This document shows positions 22,548 through 30,369 of a stretch of 32,652 nucleotides of DNA, in pieces. Numbering within the stretch: position 1 is the stretch's first letter; each line of letters starts with the position of its first letter. Origin of the DNA: Nanobdellota archaeon (lineage in GTDB: Archaea; Nanobdellota; Nanobdellia; SCGC-AAA011-G17; ARS1403); the NCBI GenBank assembly GCA_002687825.1, contig NZBI01000021.1, positions 1 to 32,652 on the forward strand, written 5' to 3'. Below the pieces are notes generated by a model that was not told where the DNA came from, ran no database searches, and saw only the letters and a list, made by a program, of their open reading frames with translations. Position numbers and translations under genes: made by a program.

Positions 22548-23394
22548 TTATCTCTTTTTTATCTTTATTTTTTAACCAGTTTTTAACATACTGAATTTTT
22601 TCTGGTTTTAATTTAGTTGTATTAATATTTTCAAAAAATCGTCTTACATATTCCTTTCTATATATTCTAAGATGATAGGAAGTTTTCTTAGCATTCCAAT
22701 GTTTTTTTGGTTTTTGAATTGAATATCTCGCTTCTATGTTCAAATGCTTCTTTAATAGTTTCCTGCATAATTCCACATATTCATAATCTGTACAACAAAT
22801 ATCTGGACATATTTTGGGGATTTTCCTAACTTTTTCTTTTATTATTTTGACACATCCTTCTGCATCAAAAAATCCTTCAACAAATTGTAGAGAATTCTCT
22901 TTGTAATTACTTTTTCCCATTAGATCCAAAATTCTATATGGATTGCTTCTGATCTCCTTAAACAAAATAAATAATTTTTTATGGACTGTATTTATGAACC
23001 ACAGATTGCTTCCCCATTTTTCATAATAACTTTTGTAGAAATAGTGATTAATATTCTTTCTTAAACAGATGGAAAGTTTTTCAGCACATTTCCTAATAAA
23101 TTCTTCTTCACCATATATTTTAACTTGATATTGGCCCCTCCAATAATAAATGCACCCATCCCCCAACATTGCTCCTAAAATGTAAAATAATTCTTTGTTA
23201 TATTCAAGATTTTCAATTTTTTCTTTCGATTCCCAAGGAGCATTTCTACCTGCATACCAATCATATAACGTACTTGTTGATATTTCAAATTCTTTATTAA
23301 TTCTATCGACTGTTTCTTTCTTAGAAATTTCTTTCTTCTTCAATTCCTTCATTAATTTATATGCTTTAATCCTTGTTTCAGTTGAGGTTTTCAT
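22528..23394 (-). CDS. LAGLIDADG homing endonuclease (with TrmB 2)
   Basis: 288 residues. An N-terminal helix-turn-helix-like part (KKETVDRINKEFEISTSTLYDWYAGRNAPW) precedes two LAGLIDADG-type motifs: FYILGAMLGDGCIYY (about 70-84) and FVEGFFDAEGCVKI (about 171-184). Its start overlaps the TrmB stop by ATGA, so it is translated from the TrmB mRNA. It is convergent with SOD and overlaps that gene by 20 bases. No host intron or intein is present. The placement directly behind a TrmB gene repeats the arrangement at 2016-3611. Confidence 0.85.
   Translation of the reverse strand: MKTSTETRIKAYKLMKELKKKEISKKETVDRINKEFEISTSTLYDWYAGRNAPWESKEKIENLEYNKELFYILGAMLGDGCIYYWRGQYQVKIYGEEEFIRKCAEKLSICLRKNINHYFYKSYYEKWGSNLWFINTVHKKLFILFKEIRSNPYRILDLMGKSNYKENSLQFVEGFFDAEGCVKIIKEKVRKIPKICPDICCTDYEYVELCRKLLKKHLNIEARYSIQKPKKHWNAKKTSYHLRIYRKEYVRRFFENINTTKLKPEKIQYVKNWLKNKDKKEIITLLPS
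22538..22560. terminator. SOD terminator hairpin, stop codon in the loop
   Basis: AAAAGAG (22538-22544) pairs with CTCTTTT (22552-22558); the seven-base loop starts with the SOD stop codon TAA. T-rich sequence follows on the plus strand. Confidence 0.6.
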
Positions 23395-24149
23395 TTTTTA
23401 GTTGTCTTCCAGAGTAAATTAAAGTATTCCATAAAACTATTTGCTACTTCTTTAGAATTTATGTAAATAGAAGTTGTTTTTTTACCGAAAATTATAATGA
23501 TTGTTTTGTCTTTGTAAAAATTAATAGCTACGGGGGAAGTGTGATGCATATAACGAATCTCTGTGAATTTGTAGACCTTAGAAGAAAATTGTTCTGCGTA
23601 TGATTCTCTTTGTTTTATATTAAAAACCATCCTTGTTTTTATTCCCTTTTTTTGTCTCATTTTTTGAATTTTATGAAAAAAAGCCTCTACATTTTCTTCA
23701 TCATATCCTCTAGTTCCACCGATTACATAACATGTTTCTCCTCTTTTCAAAGTTTCAACTTGTTCTCTGAATAAAACTTCAAGACCTTTTATCCCACTTA
23801 GGACTTCAACTTCTTCCTCTTCTTTTGAAGAACTAAACTTTTCTAATAACGAAGGTAATAATTGTTGAGTTTGTTTTTCTACCTCCTCTATTTGTGATTT
23901 TTTTTCCTCAAGATAATATATTATTTGTTGAGGGTTTGTTGGTTTGAAATGTTTTACTTTGTTTTTTGTATAAATTGAGACAAAACCTTTTTCTTGCAAT
24001 TTTTCCAATATTTCATAAATTTTAGATCCTGCAATTCTAGATTCATTTACTATATCTCCCCTTGTTGAATCTCCTAATTCAAGTAACGATAAGTATACCT
24101 TAATTTCTGATTGTGTTAGCCCTATTTCTCTTAATAATTCTTCTTTCAT
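23391..24149 (-). CDS. TrmB-family transcriptional regulator (cassette 2)
   Basis: 252 residues. Winged helix IGLTQSEIKVYLSLLELGDSTRGDIVNESRIAGSKIYEILEKLQEKGFV, then a coiled coil rich in Glu and Gln (about 80-115), then the C-terminal sensing domain and a final NSFMEYFNLLWKTTKK. The architecture and the last ten residues match the first TrmB of the window. It forms a two-gene unit with the LAGLIDADG endonuclease through an ATGA overlap. The promoter has the same 14-base core and a GC-rich palindrome between TATA and ATG. Ligand unknown. Confidence 0.88.
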   Translation of the reverse strand: MKEELLREIGLTQSEIKVYLSLLELGDSTRGDIVNESRIAGSKIYEILEKLQEKGFVSIYTKNKVKHFKPTNPQQIIYYLEEKKSQIEEVEKQTQQLLPSLLEKFSSSKEEEEVEVLSGIKGLEVLFREQVETLKRGETCYVIGGTRGYDEENVEAFFHKIQKMRQKKGIKTRMVFNIKQRESYAEQFSSKVYKFTEIRYMHHTSPVAINFYKDKTIIIIFGKKTTSIYINSKEVANSFMEYFNLLWKTTKK

Positions 24150-24152
24150 AGT

Positions 24153-24184
24153 CCCCCTAAAGGGGGCCCTAATATTTAAATGTT
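24153..24184 (-). promoter_or_regulatory. TrmB 2 promoter with GC-rich palindrome
   Basis: Core AACATTTAAATATT occupies 24171-24184 on the minus strand, its centre about 28 bp before the ATG at 24149. Between them lies CCCCCT-AA-AGGGGG (24153-24166), which stands out in this AT-rich sequence and is placed like an operator. Confidence 0.55.
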
Positions 24185-24225
24185 CTTATTTTAGATAATT
24201 TAGTATAAAAAGTGATGAGATAAAA

Positions 24226-24639
24226 ATGACAATAAAAAAAACTGGATCAAAATCATTGGATCAAGAAATAGATCCTGTAGTTTTGAGGCATAGTTTGTAT
24301 ACTGTTTTAACTGCTGTAGCAGGAATCGCTGTAGGCCTCTGTGCAGTAAGTTGTGAAGAGGAAGAGATCAAAAGAGACAGTAGATTGCCAAAAGTTAGAG
24401 ATAATCAAGCTCTAATTTCGCACCCAGACTATCTTAAGGGTATGTCTGCTTTAGGTTACACCCTCTTGACAGACATAGACCGTGATGGAAACTGGGATCT
24501 TGCTGAAAGATTTCATGCTGGATTCACAACAGGAGATGGATCGCATAAACTCTATTTTAAGAAAGGCTTTGGACCTGCACAATCTGTAAATACAGAGATC
24601 GAATTTGTAGAATCTGAATTTTTCGAAGCTTTTGAATAG
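24226..24639 (+). CDS. Putative lipoprotein with an EF-hand-like calcium loop
   Basis: 137 residues. A hydrophobic segment (SLYTVLTAVAGIAVGL, about 28-43) ends in CAVSC followed by acidic residues, close to a lipobox, so the protein may be lipid-anchored. DIDRDGNWDLAE (about 84-95) is a textbook 12-residue DxDxDGxxxxxE calcium-binding loop. GTGATGAG about eight bases before the ATG can serve as ribosome site. No family recognised. It is transcribed away from the TrmB cassette. Confidence 0.65.
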   Translation: MTIKKTGSKSLDQEIDPVVLRHSLYTVLTAVAGIAVGLCAVSCEEEEIKRDSRLPKVRDNQALISHPDYLKGMSALGYTLLTDIDRDGNWDLAERFHAGFTTGDGSHKLYFKKGFGPAQSVNTEIEFVESEFFEAFE

Positions 24640-24684
24640 ATAATTTAGAAACATTTATTAACTACAAACTATATTTTTGATTTT

Positions 24685-24987
24685 ATGTCAGAGAGAACAG
24701 AACTATTGATGAGGATTATTGTTTCTATTGTTAGTGGTATTATTCTAAGTGTGTGGAAAATTTTGGTTCAAGTTGTGGCTGTAATTCATTTCTTTGTTGT
24801 TTTATTTTCTGGGAAAAGAAATAAAGATTTAGCTGAATTTGTAAATTATTGGAATACTCAAGTTTATTTATATTTGAGATATGTTACATTTACTACCAAT
24901 GAGAAACCGTTTCCTTTTAGAGGAGATGGGTTAGGAAAAAATAAAGATAAAGTAGATTTAAAAGATAATTCTAAGAAAAATAAATAA
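24685..24987 (+). CDS. DUF4389-like membrane protein
   Basis: 100 residues with two membrane helices (about 8-25 and 27-43). The stretch LFSGKRNKDLAEFVNYWNTQVYLYLRYVTFTTNEKPFPF fits the DUF4389 pattern: a glycan/hydrophobic turn, then FxxxxxxWxxxxxxYxxxxTxxxPPF. The C-terminus is a charged tail. The function of DUF4389 is unknown. AACATTTATTAAC about 30 bp upstream is a TATA candidate. It stands alone before the SUF operon. Confidence 0.7.
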   Translation: MSERTELLMRIIVSIVSGIILSVWKILVQVVAVIHFFVVLFSGKRNKDLAEFVNYWNTQVYLYLRYVTFTTNEKPFPFRGDGLGKNKDKVDLKDNSKKNK

Positions 24988-25000
24988 GTTTATAGAAAGC

Positions 25001-25024
25001 TTTATAAATTTTAACTATTGTTAA
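25001..25024 (+). promoter_or_regulatory. SUF operon promoter with dyad operator
   Basis: TATA TTTATAAA (25001-25008) is centred about 27 bp before the ATG at 25032, so the mRNA is leaderless. Directly behind it lies TTTAACTATTGTTAA (25010-25024), an inverted repeat TTAAC-TATT-GTTAA identical to the one before the Rieske/SOD operon. A protein bound here would cover the transcription start. Confidence 0.65.
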
Positions 25025-25031
25025 CTTTTCT

Positions 25032-25445
25032 ATGTCTGAAAAATCTTTACTACAACCACAAGAAATAGAAGTATTCTACATTATTCCAGCTTTGAAAAGA
25101 CAAATAGCCATGAATATGAAATTAAATGGATTTAAGCAAAATAAAATTGCTGGACTTTTAAGTATTGAGAATGCTACTGTGAGCCAATATTTACATAAAA
25201 AAAGAGGAAATAAGATAGAATTTACTGAGGGGATTTTGAAGGAGATTGCTAAATCTTCTAAGGAAATAAAAGATAATATCTCTTTGCTAAGGGAAATGCA
25301 GAGGCTATTAAGAGTTATAAAAGATACTCGGGAAATTTGTAGGATACATAAAGAACTATCGAAAATTCCAGAAGATTGTAACCCTGAGTTGATTGATTGT
25401 TTTGGGGGAAATGATGACACAAGAGATGCGGGAATTTGCTATTGA
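25032..25445 (+). CDS. HTH regulator with C-terminal cysteines, first gene of the SUF operon
   Basis: 137 residues. An XRE-type helix-turn-helix occupies about 20-58 (FKQNKIAGLLSIENATVSQYLHKKRG), as in the archaeal COG2522 predicted regulators. A helical linker follows, then four cysteines: C103 (EICRIHK), C116 (PEDCNPE), C123 (LIDCFG) and C136. The cysteines could hold an iron-sulfur cluster or respond to thiol oxidation. The gene overlaps sufB by about 30 bases and is preceded by a dyad operator also found at the oxidative-stress operons, so it is the obvious candidate for the regulator binding both. DNA binding and sensing are inferred. Confidence 0.75.
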   Translation: MSEKSLLQPQEIEVFYIIPALKRQIAMNMKLNGFKQNKIAGLLSIENATVSQYLHKKRGNKIEFTEGILKEIAKSSKEIKDNISLLREMQRLLRVIKDTREICRIHKELSKIPEDCNPELIDCFGGNDDTRDAGICY

Positions 25446-26820
25446 TAGGAGCAGATATGATGATGCTACGGAAATTAGAAATGAATTTGAAGCTCCTGAA
25501 GGTTTAACTGAAGAGTTAGTTAGACAGATTTCTAAAGATAAAAAAGAACCTGAATGGATGTTGGAAAAGAGGTTAAAAGGATTGAAATTGTTTTTAGAAA
25601 CACCTATGCCTAAGTGGGGTCCTAGTTTAGAAAAGTTAGATTTGAATAAAATAAAATATTATGTTAAACCTGGAATGGAAGAAAGTACTAAGTGGGAAGA
25701 TGTTCCTGAAGAGATTAGAAAAGTAGCTGAAAAAATTGGTATTCCTGAGGCTGAAAAAAAATCTCTTGGTGGAGCTGGTTTTCAATTTGATTCTAATATG
25801 GCCTATCATAGTTTGAAGAAAGAGTGGGAGGAGCAGGGAGTGATATTTGAAAATATGGATGTTGCTGTTCAGAAATATCCTGAGTTAGTAAAAAAATATT
25901 TTATGAGTTCTTGTATTCCTGTTAATGATCATAAATTTATAATGTTACATGCTGCTGTTTGGAGTGGTGGAACTTTTATTTATATTCCTGAAAATGTTAA
26001 AGTTAGAATACCGCTTCAAGCTTATTTTAGGATGAATGCTATGAAAGGTGGGCAATTTGAGCATACATTGATAATTGCTGATAAAGGAAGTGAGGTAAAT
26101 TATATTGAAGGTTGTTCTGCGCCTATTTTTGAGGCTAAAGCTTTACATGCGGGTTGTGTTGAGTTACATGTTTTAGAAGGGGCGAGGGTTAGATATAGTT
26201 CTGTTGAGAATTGGAGTAAGAATACTTATAATTTGAATACAAAAAGAGCCATTGTTCAAAAAGATGGAGTCGTTGAATGGATTAATGGTAATTTGGGAAG
26301 TGGTTGTACGATGTTATATCCTTGTTCTGTATTAGTTGGAGAAAGGGCTAAATCAGATTCAATTGGAATTGCGTTTGCCGCTAAAGATCAAAACCAAGAT
26401 ACTGGAAGTAAGGTGATTCACGCTGCTCCTTATACAAGTTCTATGATTAGAGCTAAAAGTATTAGTAAAGATGGAGGGATTAGTACTTATAGAGGATTGG
26501 TTAGAGTGAATTCTAATGCAAAACAAACTAAATGTAGGGTTGAGTGTGATGCTTTGTTAATTGACGGAGATAGTGTTTCAAATACATTTCCAACAATGAA
26601 GATTGATACTAATAAAATTGATATTGCTCACGAAGCTTCAGTTGGTAAAATTGGAGATGAAGAAATTTTTTATTTGATGAGTAGAGGATTAAGTGAAGAA
26701 CAAGCTATGCAGATGGTTGTTAGCGGTTTTATAGAACCTGTAGTAAAAGCTTTGCCATTAGAATATGCTGTTGAATTGAATAAGTTAATTGAACTAGAAA
26801 TGGAAGGTACAGTAGGCTAA
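25414..26820 (+). CDS. sufB: SufB, Fe-S cluster scaffold subunit
   Basis: 468 residues from ATG 25414, with GGGGG five bases upstream; ATG 25411 is equally possible. Family landmarks are all present: EPEWMLEKRLKGLKLF near the start, then the beta-helix core with YIEGCSAPIF, HAGCVELHV, NGNLGSGCTMLYP, and the C-terminal RVECDALLIDGDS and YLMSRGLSEEQA. SufB forms the BC2D scaffold on which SUF builds 4Fe-4S clusters. It overlaps the regulator gene and is followed 12 bp later by sufD. Confidence 0.96.
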   Translation: MTQEMREFAIDRSRYDDATEIRNEFEAPEGLTEELVRQISKDKKEPEWMLEKRLKGLKLFLETPMPKWGPSLEKLDLNKIKYYVKPGMEESTKWEDVPEEIRKVAEKIGIPEAEKKSLGGAGFQFDSNMAYHSLKKEWEEQGVIFENMDVAVQKYPELVKKYFMSSCIPVNDHKFIMLHAAVWSGGTFIYIPENVKVRIPLQAYFRMNAMKGGQFEHTLIIADKGSEVNYIEGCSAPIFEAKALHAGCVELHVLEGARVRYSSVENWSKNTYNLNTKRAIVQKDGVVEWINGNLGSGCTMLYPCSVLVGERAKSDSIGIAFAAKDQNQDTGSKVIHAAPYTSSMIRAKSISKDGGISTYRGLVRVNSNAKQTKCRVECDALLIDGDSVSNTFPTMKIDTNKIDIAHEASVGKIGDEEIFYLMSRGLSEEQAMQMVVSGFIEPVVKALPLEYAVELNKLIELEMEGTVG

Positions 26821-26832
26821 ATTTTATTTAAA

Positions 26833-27570
26833 ATGATACAAATAAGCGACAATGTTAAATTGGAAGAGAATGGAAAGAACTTTGTTTTAAATATTCCTGA
26901 GGATTCTAAAGAAGAGATTAAATTAAATTTAGATAAAGAAGTTGAGATTAAAATCATTGTTGGTAAGAGTTCCGAAGTCAAAGTTGTTAGCTTTTCTAAG
27001 AAAAATAAAAATGTTGAGATTGATGTTGATGATAATGGAAAAATAGATTGGATTGATTTTAGTTTAGGTGAAGGTGTTAAATCTTATGTTAAAACTAATT
27101 TAAATGGTATAAATAGTGAGGGGAATAGTTTAAATATCGTTTTTGGTGATAATTCTAGTGAATTTGAATTAGATAATAAAGTGGTGCATAAAGGAAATAA
27201 TTCTAAAAGTGATATGGTTGTTAGAGCTGTTATGAATGAGAAAGCTAAAGTAATGCAAACAGGATTGGTTAAAGTTAGTAAAAATGCTGTTAATTGTGAA
27301 GGTTATCAAAAATCAGATGTTATATTGTTGAGTGAAGATGCTTATGCTGAAGCCGTTCCGAATTTAGAGATTGAAAATAATGAAGTCAAATGTAGTCATG
27401 GGGCAACGGTTTCACAAATAGATGAGGACAAATTATTTTACTTACAATCTAGAGGATTAAGCTTAAAAGAGGCTAAAAGAGTTATAGTTGAAGGGTTTTT
27501 TGAACCTGTTTTGAAAGAGTTTGAGGGATTAAGAGAAGAAATAATGGAAAGAGTGGATAACCTTGAGTGA
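26833..27570 (+). CDS. sufD: SufD-like scaffold subunit (short)
   Basis: 245 residues, clearly shorter than usual SufD and lacking much of the N-terminal region. The core end is well kept: HKGNNSKSDMVVRAVMNEKAKVMQTGLV, SDVILLSEDAYAEAVPNLEIENNEVKCSHGATVSQIDEDKLFYLQSRGLSLKEAKRVIVEGFF. The single cysteine and histidine of KCSHGAT are those expected near the SufB-SufD cluster site. It pairs with SufB and SufC. The cysteine desulfurase gene starts directly after its stop codon. Confidence 0.9.
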   Translation: MIQISDNVKLEENGKNFVLNIPEDSKEEIKLNLDKEVEIKIIVGKSSEVKVVSFSKKNKNVEIDVDDNGKIDWIDFSLGEGVKSYVKTNLNGINSEGNSLNIVFGDNSSEFELDNKVVHKGNNSKSDMVVRAVMNEKAKVMQTGLVKVSKNAVNCEGYQKSDVILLSEDAYAEAVPNLEIENNEVKCSHGATVSQIDEDKLFYLQSRGLSLKEAKRVIVEGFFEPVLKEFEGLREEIMERVDNLE

Positions 27571-27571
27571 A

Positions 27572-28801
27572 ATGAAACAAATCTTAAATGTTCAGGAAAT
27601 TAGAAGAGACTTTGAGGTTTTGAATGAGAAAGTTAATGGAAAACCTTTAGTTTACTTAGATAGTGGTGCGACTTCGTTAACTCCTAGACAAGTTGTTGAA
27701 AGTGTTAATGGGTTTTATAATAAATTTAATGCTAACATTCATAGAGGGATTCATGCTTTAAGTGAGAAGGCGACCATTGAATATGAAGAAGCCCATAAAA
27801 AAGTTGGGAAATTTTTAAATTGTAAATGGCAAGAAGTTATTTTTACTAAGAATACAACTGAAAGTTTAAATTTACTTGCTTTTTCTTTGTGTAGAGATTT
27901 AGAAGAAGGCAGCGAGATTTTAATTTCTGAAATGGAGCATCATAGCAATATCGTTCCTTGGCAAGAATTAGCTAAAGAGTATAAATTAAAATTAGATTAT
28001 ATAAAAGTTAAAGATGGGAAATTAGATTTAGAAGATTTAGAAAATAAATTAACTAGTAAAACAAAAATAGTTTCGGTAACTCACATGTCTAATGTTTTGG
28101 GAACAATAAATCCTATTAAGGAAATTAGTAAAATTGTTCATGATAATAATTCTTTATTAATTGTTGATAGCGCTCAAGGTGTTCCTCATTTGAAAGTTGA
28201 TGTCAAAGATTTAGATGTTGATTTTTTAGCATTTAGTGGACATAAAATGATGGGGCCAACTGGGATTGGAGTTTTGTATGGGAAGGAAGAATTGTTAACT
28301 AAAATGAAACCGTTTATGTATGGTGGAGATATGATTTCTGAAGTTAAATTTAGTGGGAGTAAATGGAATGGGTTGCCTTGGAAATTTGAGGCTGGAACTC
28401 CTATGATAGCCCAAGGAATTGGTTTAGGAAGAGCTGTTGAATATTTAGATAAGTTAGGAATGGATAAAATAAAAGAATATGAAGAATATCTAACAGAATA
28501 TGTTTTAGAAAAATTAAATGAGATTGATAAAGTTAAAATTTATGGTCCTAAAGATGTTAAAGAAAGAGGGGGCGTTATTAGTTTTGTAGTTGAAGGAGTT
28601 CATTCTCATGATGTTTCTACTATATTAGATAGAGAAGGTATTGCTGTTAGAGGAGGGCATATGTGCGCTATGCCTTTAGTTACTGAAGTTTTAGAAGAAG
28701 TTAGCGTTTGTAGAGCTTCATTATATGTTTATAATACTACAGAGGAAATTGATAAATTAGTAGAAGGTATTAAAAAAGTTAAGGAGATTTTTGAGGTTTA
28801 A
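27572..28801 (+). CDS. sufS: SufS cysteine desulfurase
   Basis: 409 residues from ATG 27572, one base after the sufD stop. PLP-lysine motif FSGHKMMGPTG, catalytic cysteine in RGGHMCAMPL (class II type), EMEHHSNIVPWQELA and KFEAGTPMIAQ are all present. It takes sulfur from cysteine as a persulfide and hands it to SufU. The next gene encodes that acceptor, starting one base beyond the stop codon. Full length; no oddities. Confidence 0.96.
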   Translation: MKQILNVQEIRRDFEVLNEKVNGKPLVYLDSGATSLTPRQVVESVNGFYNKFNANIHRGIHALSEKATIEYEEAHKKVGKFLNCKWQEVIFTKNTTESLNLLAFSLCRDLEEGSEILISEMEHHSNIVPWQELAKEYKLKLDYIKVKDGKLDLEDLENKLTSKTKIVSVTHMSNVLGTINPIKEISKIVHDNNSLLIVDSAQGVPHLKVDVKDLDVDFLAFSGHKMMGPTGIGVLYGKEELLTKMKPFMYGGDMISEVKFSGSKWNGLPWKFEAGTPMIAQGIGLGRAVEYLDKLGMDKIKEYEEYLTEYVLEKLNEIDKVKIYGPKDVKERGGVISFVVEGVHSHDVSTILDREGIAVRGGHMCAMPLVTEVLEEVSVCRASLYVYNTTEEIDKLVEGIKKVKEIFEV

Positions 28802-28802
28802 A

Positions 28803-29228
28803 ATGGAAGATAATATGGATCCAAATTATGTTGGAAATGAGGAAGATGAAATTTATAAGGAGAATATACTAGACCATTTTAAAAATCCTAGAAATTTTGG
28901 AGAGATTGTAGAAGCGGAGATAGAACATAGTGAATTAAATTCTGTTTGTGGAGATATGATAAAGTTATTTGTTAAGTTAGGAGATGACAAAGTTGTTGAT
29001 GTTAAGTTTAAAGGTAATGGTTGTGCTATTTCAATGGCTAGTACTTCGATGTTAACTCAAAAACTAAAAGGAAAAACTTTAGAGGAAATTAAAAAAATAA
29101 CTAAAGAAGATATTTTTGAAATGTTAGGTGTTAAATTAGGAGTTGTCAGACAAAAATGTGGATTGTTATGTTTGAATATTTTAAATAAGGGTGTTAAGGA
29201 AATGGAGAAAAATGGGAAAAATAATTGA
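28803..29228 (+). CDS. sufU: SufU-type sulfur acceptor/scaffold
   Basis: 141 residues from ATG 28803; a start at 28815 is possible. IYKENILDHFKNPRNFGE, then NSVCGDMIKLF, GNGCAISMASTSML and VRQKCGLLCLNIL supply the C-GD, C and C ligands. The residue before the last cysteine is Lys, not the His of IscU, and an insert separates the second and third cysteines, so SufU rather than IscU. It accepts persulfide from SufS, probably bound to zinc. Its last codons overlap the start of a small unknown gene. Confidence 0.92.
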   Translation: MEDNMDPNYVGNEEDEIYKENILDHFKNPRNFGEIVEAEIEHSELNSVCGDMIKLFVKLGDDKVVDVKFKGNGCAISMASTSMLTQKLKGKTLEEIKKITKEDIFEMLGVKLGVVRQKCGLLCLNILNKGVKEMEKNGKNN

Positions 29229-29421
29229 AGTGGATTTTGGGGAAAAATCTCCTTTACAGGCTCTAAGTGAAGAAACTGGGATAGAAATGGGGAGACTTGG
29301 AAGTATATATCAATTTTATCATAGTCACTTTTCTAAATGTGGAGATTATGGAAGTTTGAATGATGCTTGTTTGGAATTTGTTAGAAGGGAAATAAGGAGA
29401 GAGAATGGGCAAATTAGTTGA
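29212..29421 (+). CDS. Small unknown protein A in the SUF operon
   Basis: 69 residues from ATG 29212, overlapping the sufU end by 17 bases. MGKIIEVDFGEKSPLQALSE, then GRLGSIYQFYHSHFSKCGDYGSLNDACLEFVRREI. Two cysteines (about 43 and 53). The next gene encodes a similar protein, so the two are likely paralogues. I recognise no family. The position between SufU and SufC in a tightly overlapping operon suggests a SUF-linked role. Confidence 0.75.
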   Translation: MGKIIEVDFGEKSPLQALSEETGIEMGRLGSIYQFYHSHFSKCGDYGSLNDACLEFVRREIRRENGQIS

Positions 29422-29644
29422 CTTTCCAATAATTAACCCTTATATGGACTTGGAAAGATTAAGTGGAACTGAAGAAATTAGTTTTCCTACACTAAGGAGA
29501 GCCTACAATTATGCTAGGAGGGATTATCTGGAGGACCATGATGAAACTCTTAGTCCAATGGAACTTCATAAGACTTGCTTGAGGGAAGTTATGGAATATG
29601 TGGCATACCACAGGAGGAGAGAGAAAGATGAGACTAAGAATTGA
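29405..29644 (+). CDS. Small unknown protein B in the SUF operon
   Basis: 79 residues, overlapping gene A by 17 bases and sufC by 17 bases. MGKLVDFPIINPYMDLERLSG, then FPTLRRAYNYARRDYLEDHDETLSPMELHKTCLREVMEYV. The start (MGK-hydrophobic-VDF) and the pattern RLxxxYxF/Y ... LxxxCLxxV match gene A. One cysteine (about 60). No family recognised; helical, no membrane segment. Confidence 0.75.
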   Translation: MGKLVDFPIINPYMDLERLSGTEEISFPTLRRAYNYARRDYLEDHDETLSPMELHKTCLREVMEYVAYHRRREKDETKN

Positions 29645-30368
29645 AGATTTACATGTTAGTGTTGATGGAGAAGAAATTTTGAAAGGGGTTAACCTAGAAA
29701 TAGAATTAGGAAAGGTTCATGCTTTAATGGGTCCGAATGGTTCTGGTAAAAGTACATTGGCTAATGTTTTAATGGGAAATCCTAAATATAAAATTACTGA
29801 AGGTAAAATATTATTAAATGATGAAGATATAACAGAAATGGGTGCAGATGAGAGAGCTAAATTAGGAATTTTCTTAAGTTTCCAATATCCTTCTGAAATT
29901 ACAGGTGTGACGATGAGTAGTTTTTTGAGAACTGCTTACAATTCTGTTAAAAATAAAAATTTAGATGTAGTTGAATTTCATTCTTTGTTGAAAGAGAAGA
30001 TGGAAGAATTGAAAATGGATGAAAGCTTTAGGAAAAGGTATGTTAATGAAGGTTTTAGTGGTGGAGAGAAAAAAAGAGCTGAGATTTTACAGATGGCAGT
30101 TTTGGAACCAAAATATTGTATATTAGATGAGACTGATTCGGGTCTTGATGTGACAGCTTTGAAAATAGTTGGAGAGAATATTAATAAAATGAAAAGTAAT
30201 GAAAGAGGTATATTGTTGATTACTCACTATTATAGAATATTAAACTTTATAACTCCAGATAAGGTCCATATATTAGTTAATGGTAAAATTGTTGATGAAG
30301 GCGGCAAAGAATTAGCTGAAGAAATTGAGGAAAATGGCTTTGATAAATATTTAGTTAAGGCAGAATAA
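29628..30368 (+). CDS. sufC: SufC ATPase
   Basis: 246 residues from ATG 29628, which is preceded by the strong ribosome site AGGAGGAGAG. Walker A GPNGSGKST, signature FSGGEKKR, Walker B YCILDETDSGLD and the switch His in LLITHYYRI. SufC is the ABC-type ATPase of the SufBCD complex that drives cluster assembly. The order with sufC near the end, instead of before sufB, differs from the common sufCB arrangement of archaea. Confidence 0.96.
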   Translation: MRLRIEDLHVSVDGEEILKGVNLEIELGKVHALMGPNGSGKSTLANVLMGNPKYKITEGKILLNDEDITEMGADERAKLGIFLSFQYPSEITGVTMSSFLRTAYNSVKNKNLDVVEFHSLLKEKMEELKMDESFRKRYVNEGFSGGEKKRAEILQMAVLEPKYCILDETDSGLDVTALKIVGENINKMKSNERGILLITHYYRILNFITPDKVHILVNGKIVDEGGKELAEEIEENGFDKYLVKAE

Positions 30369-30369
30369 A

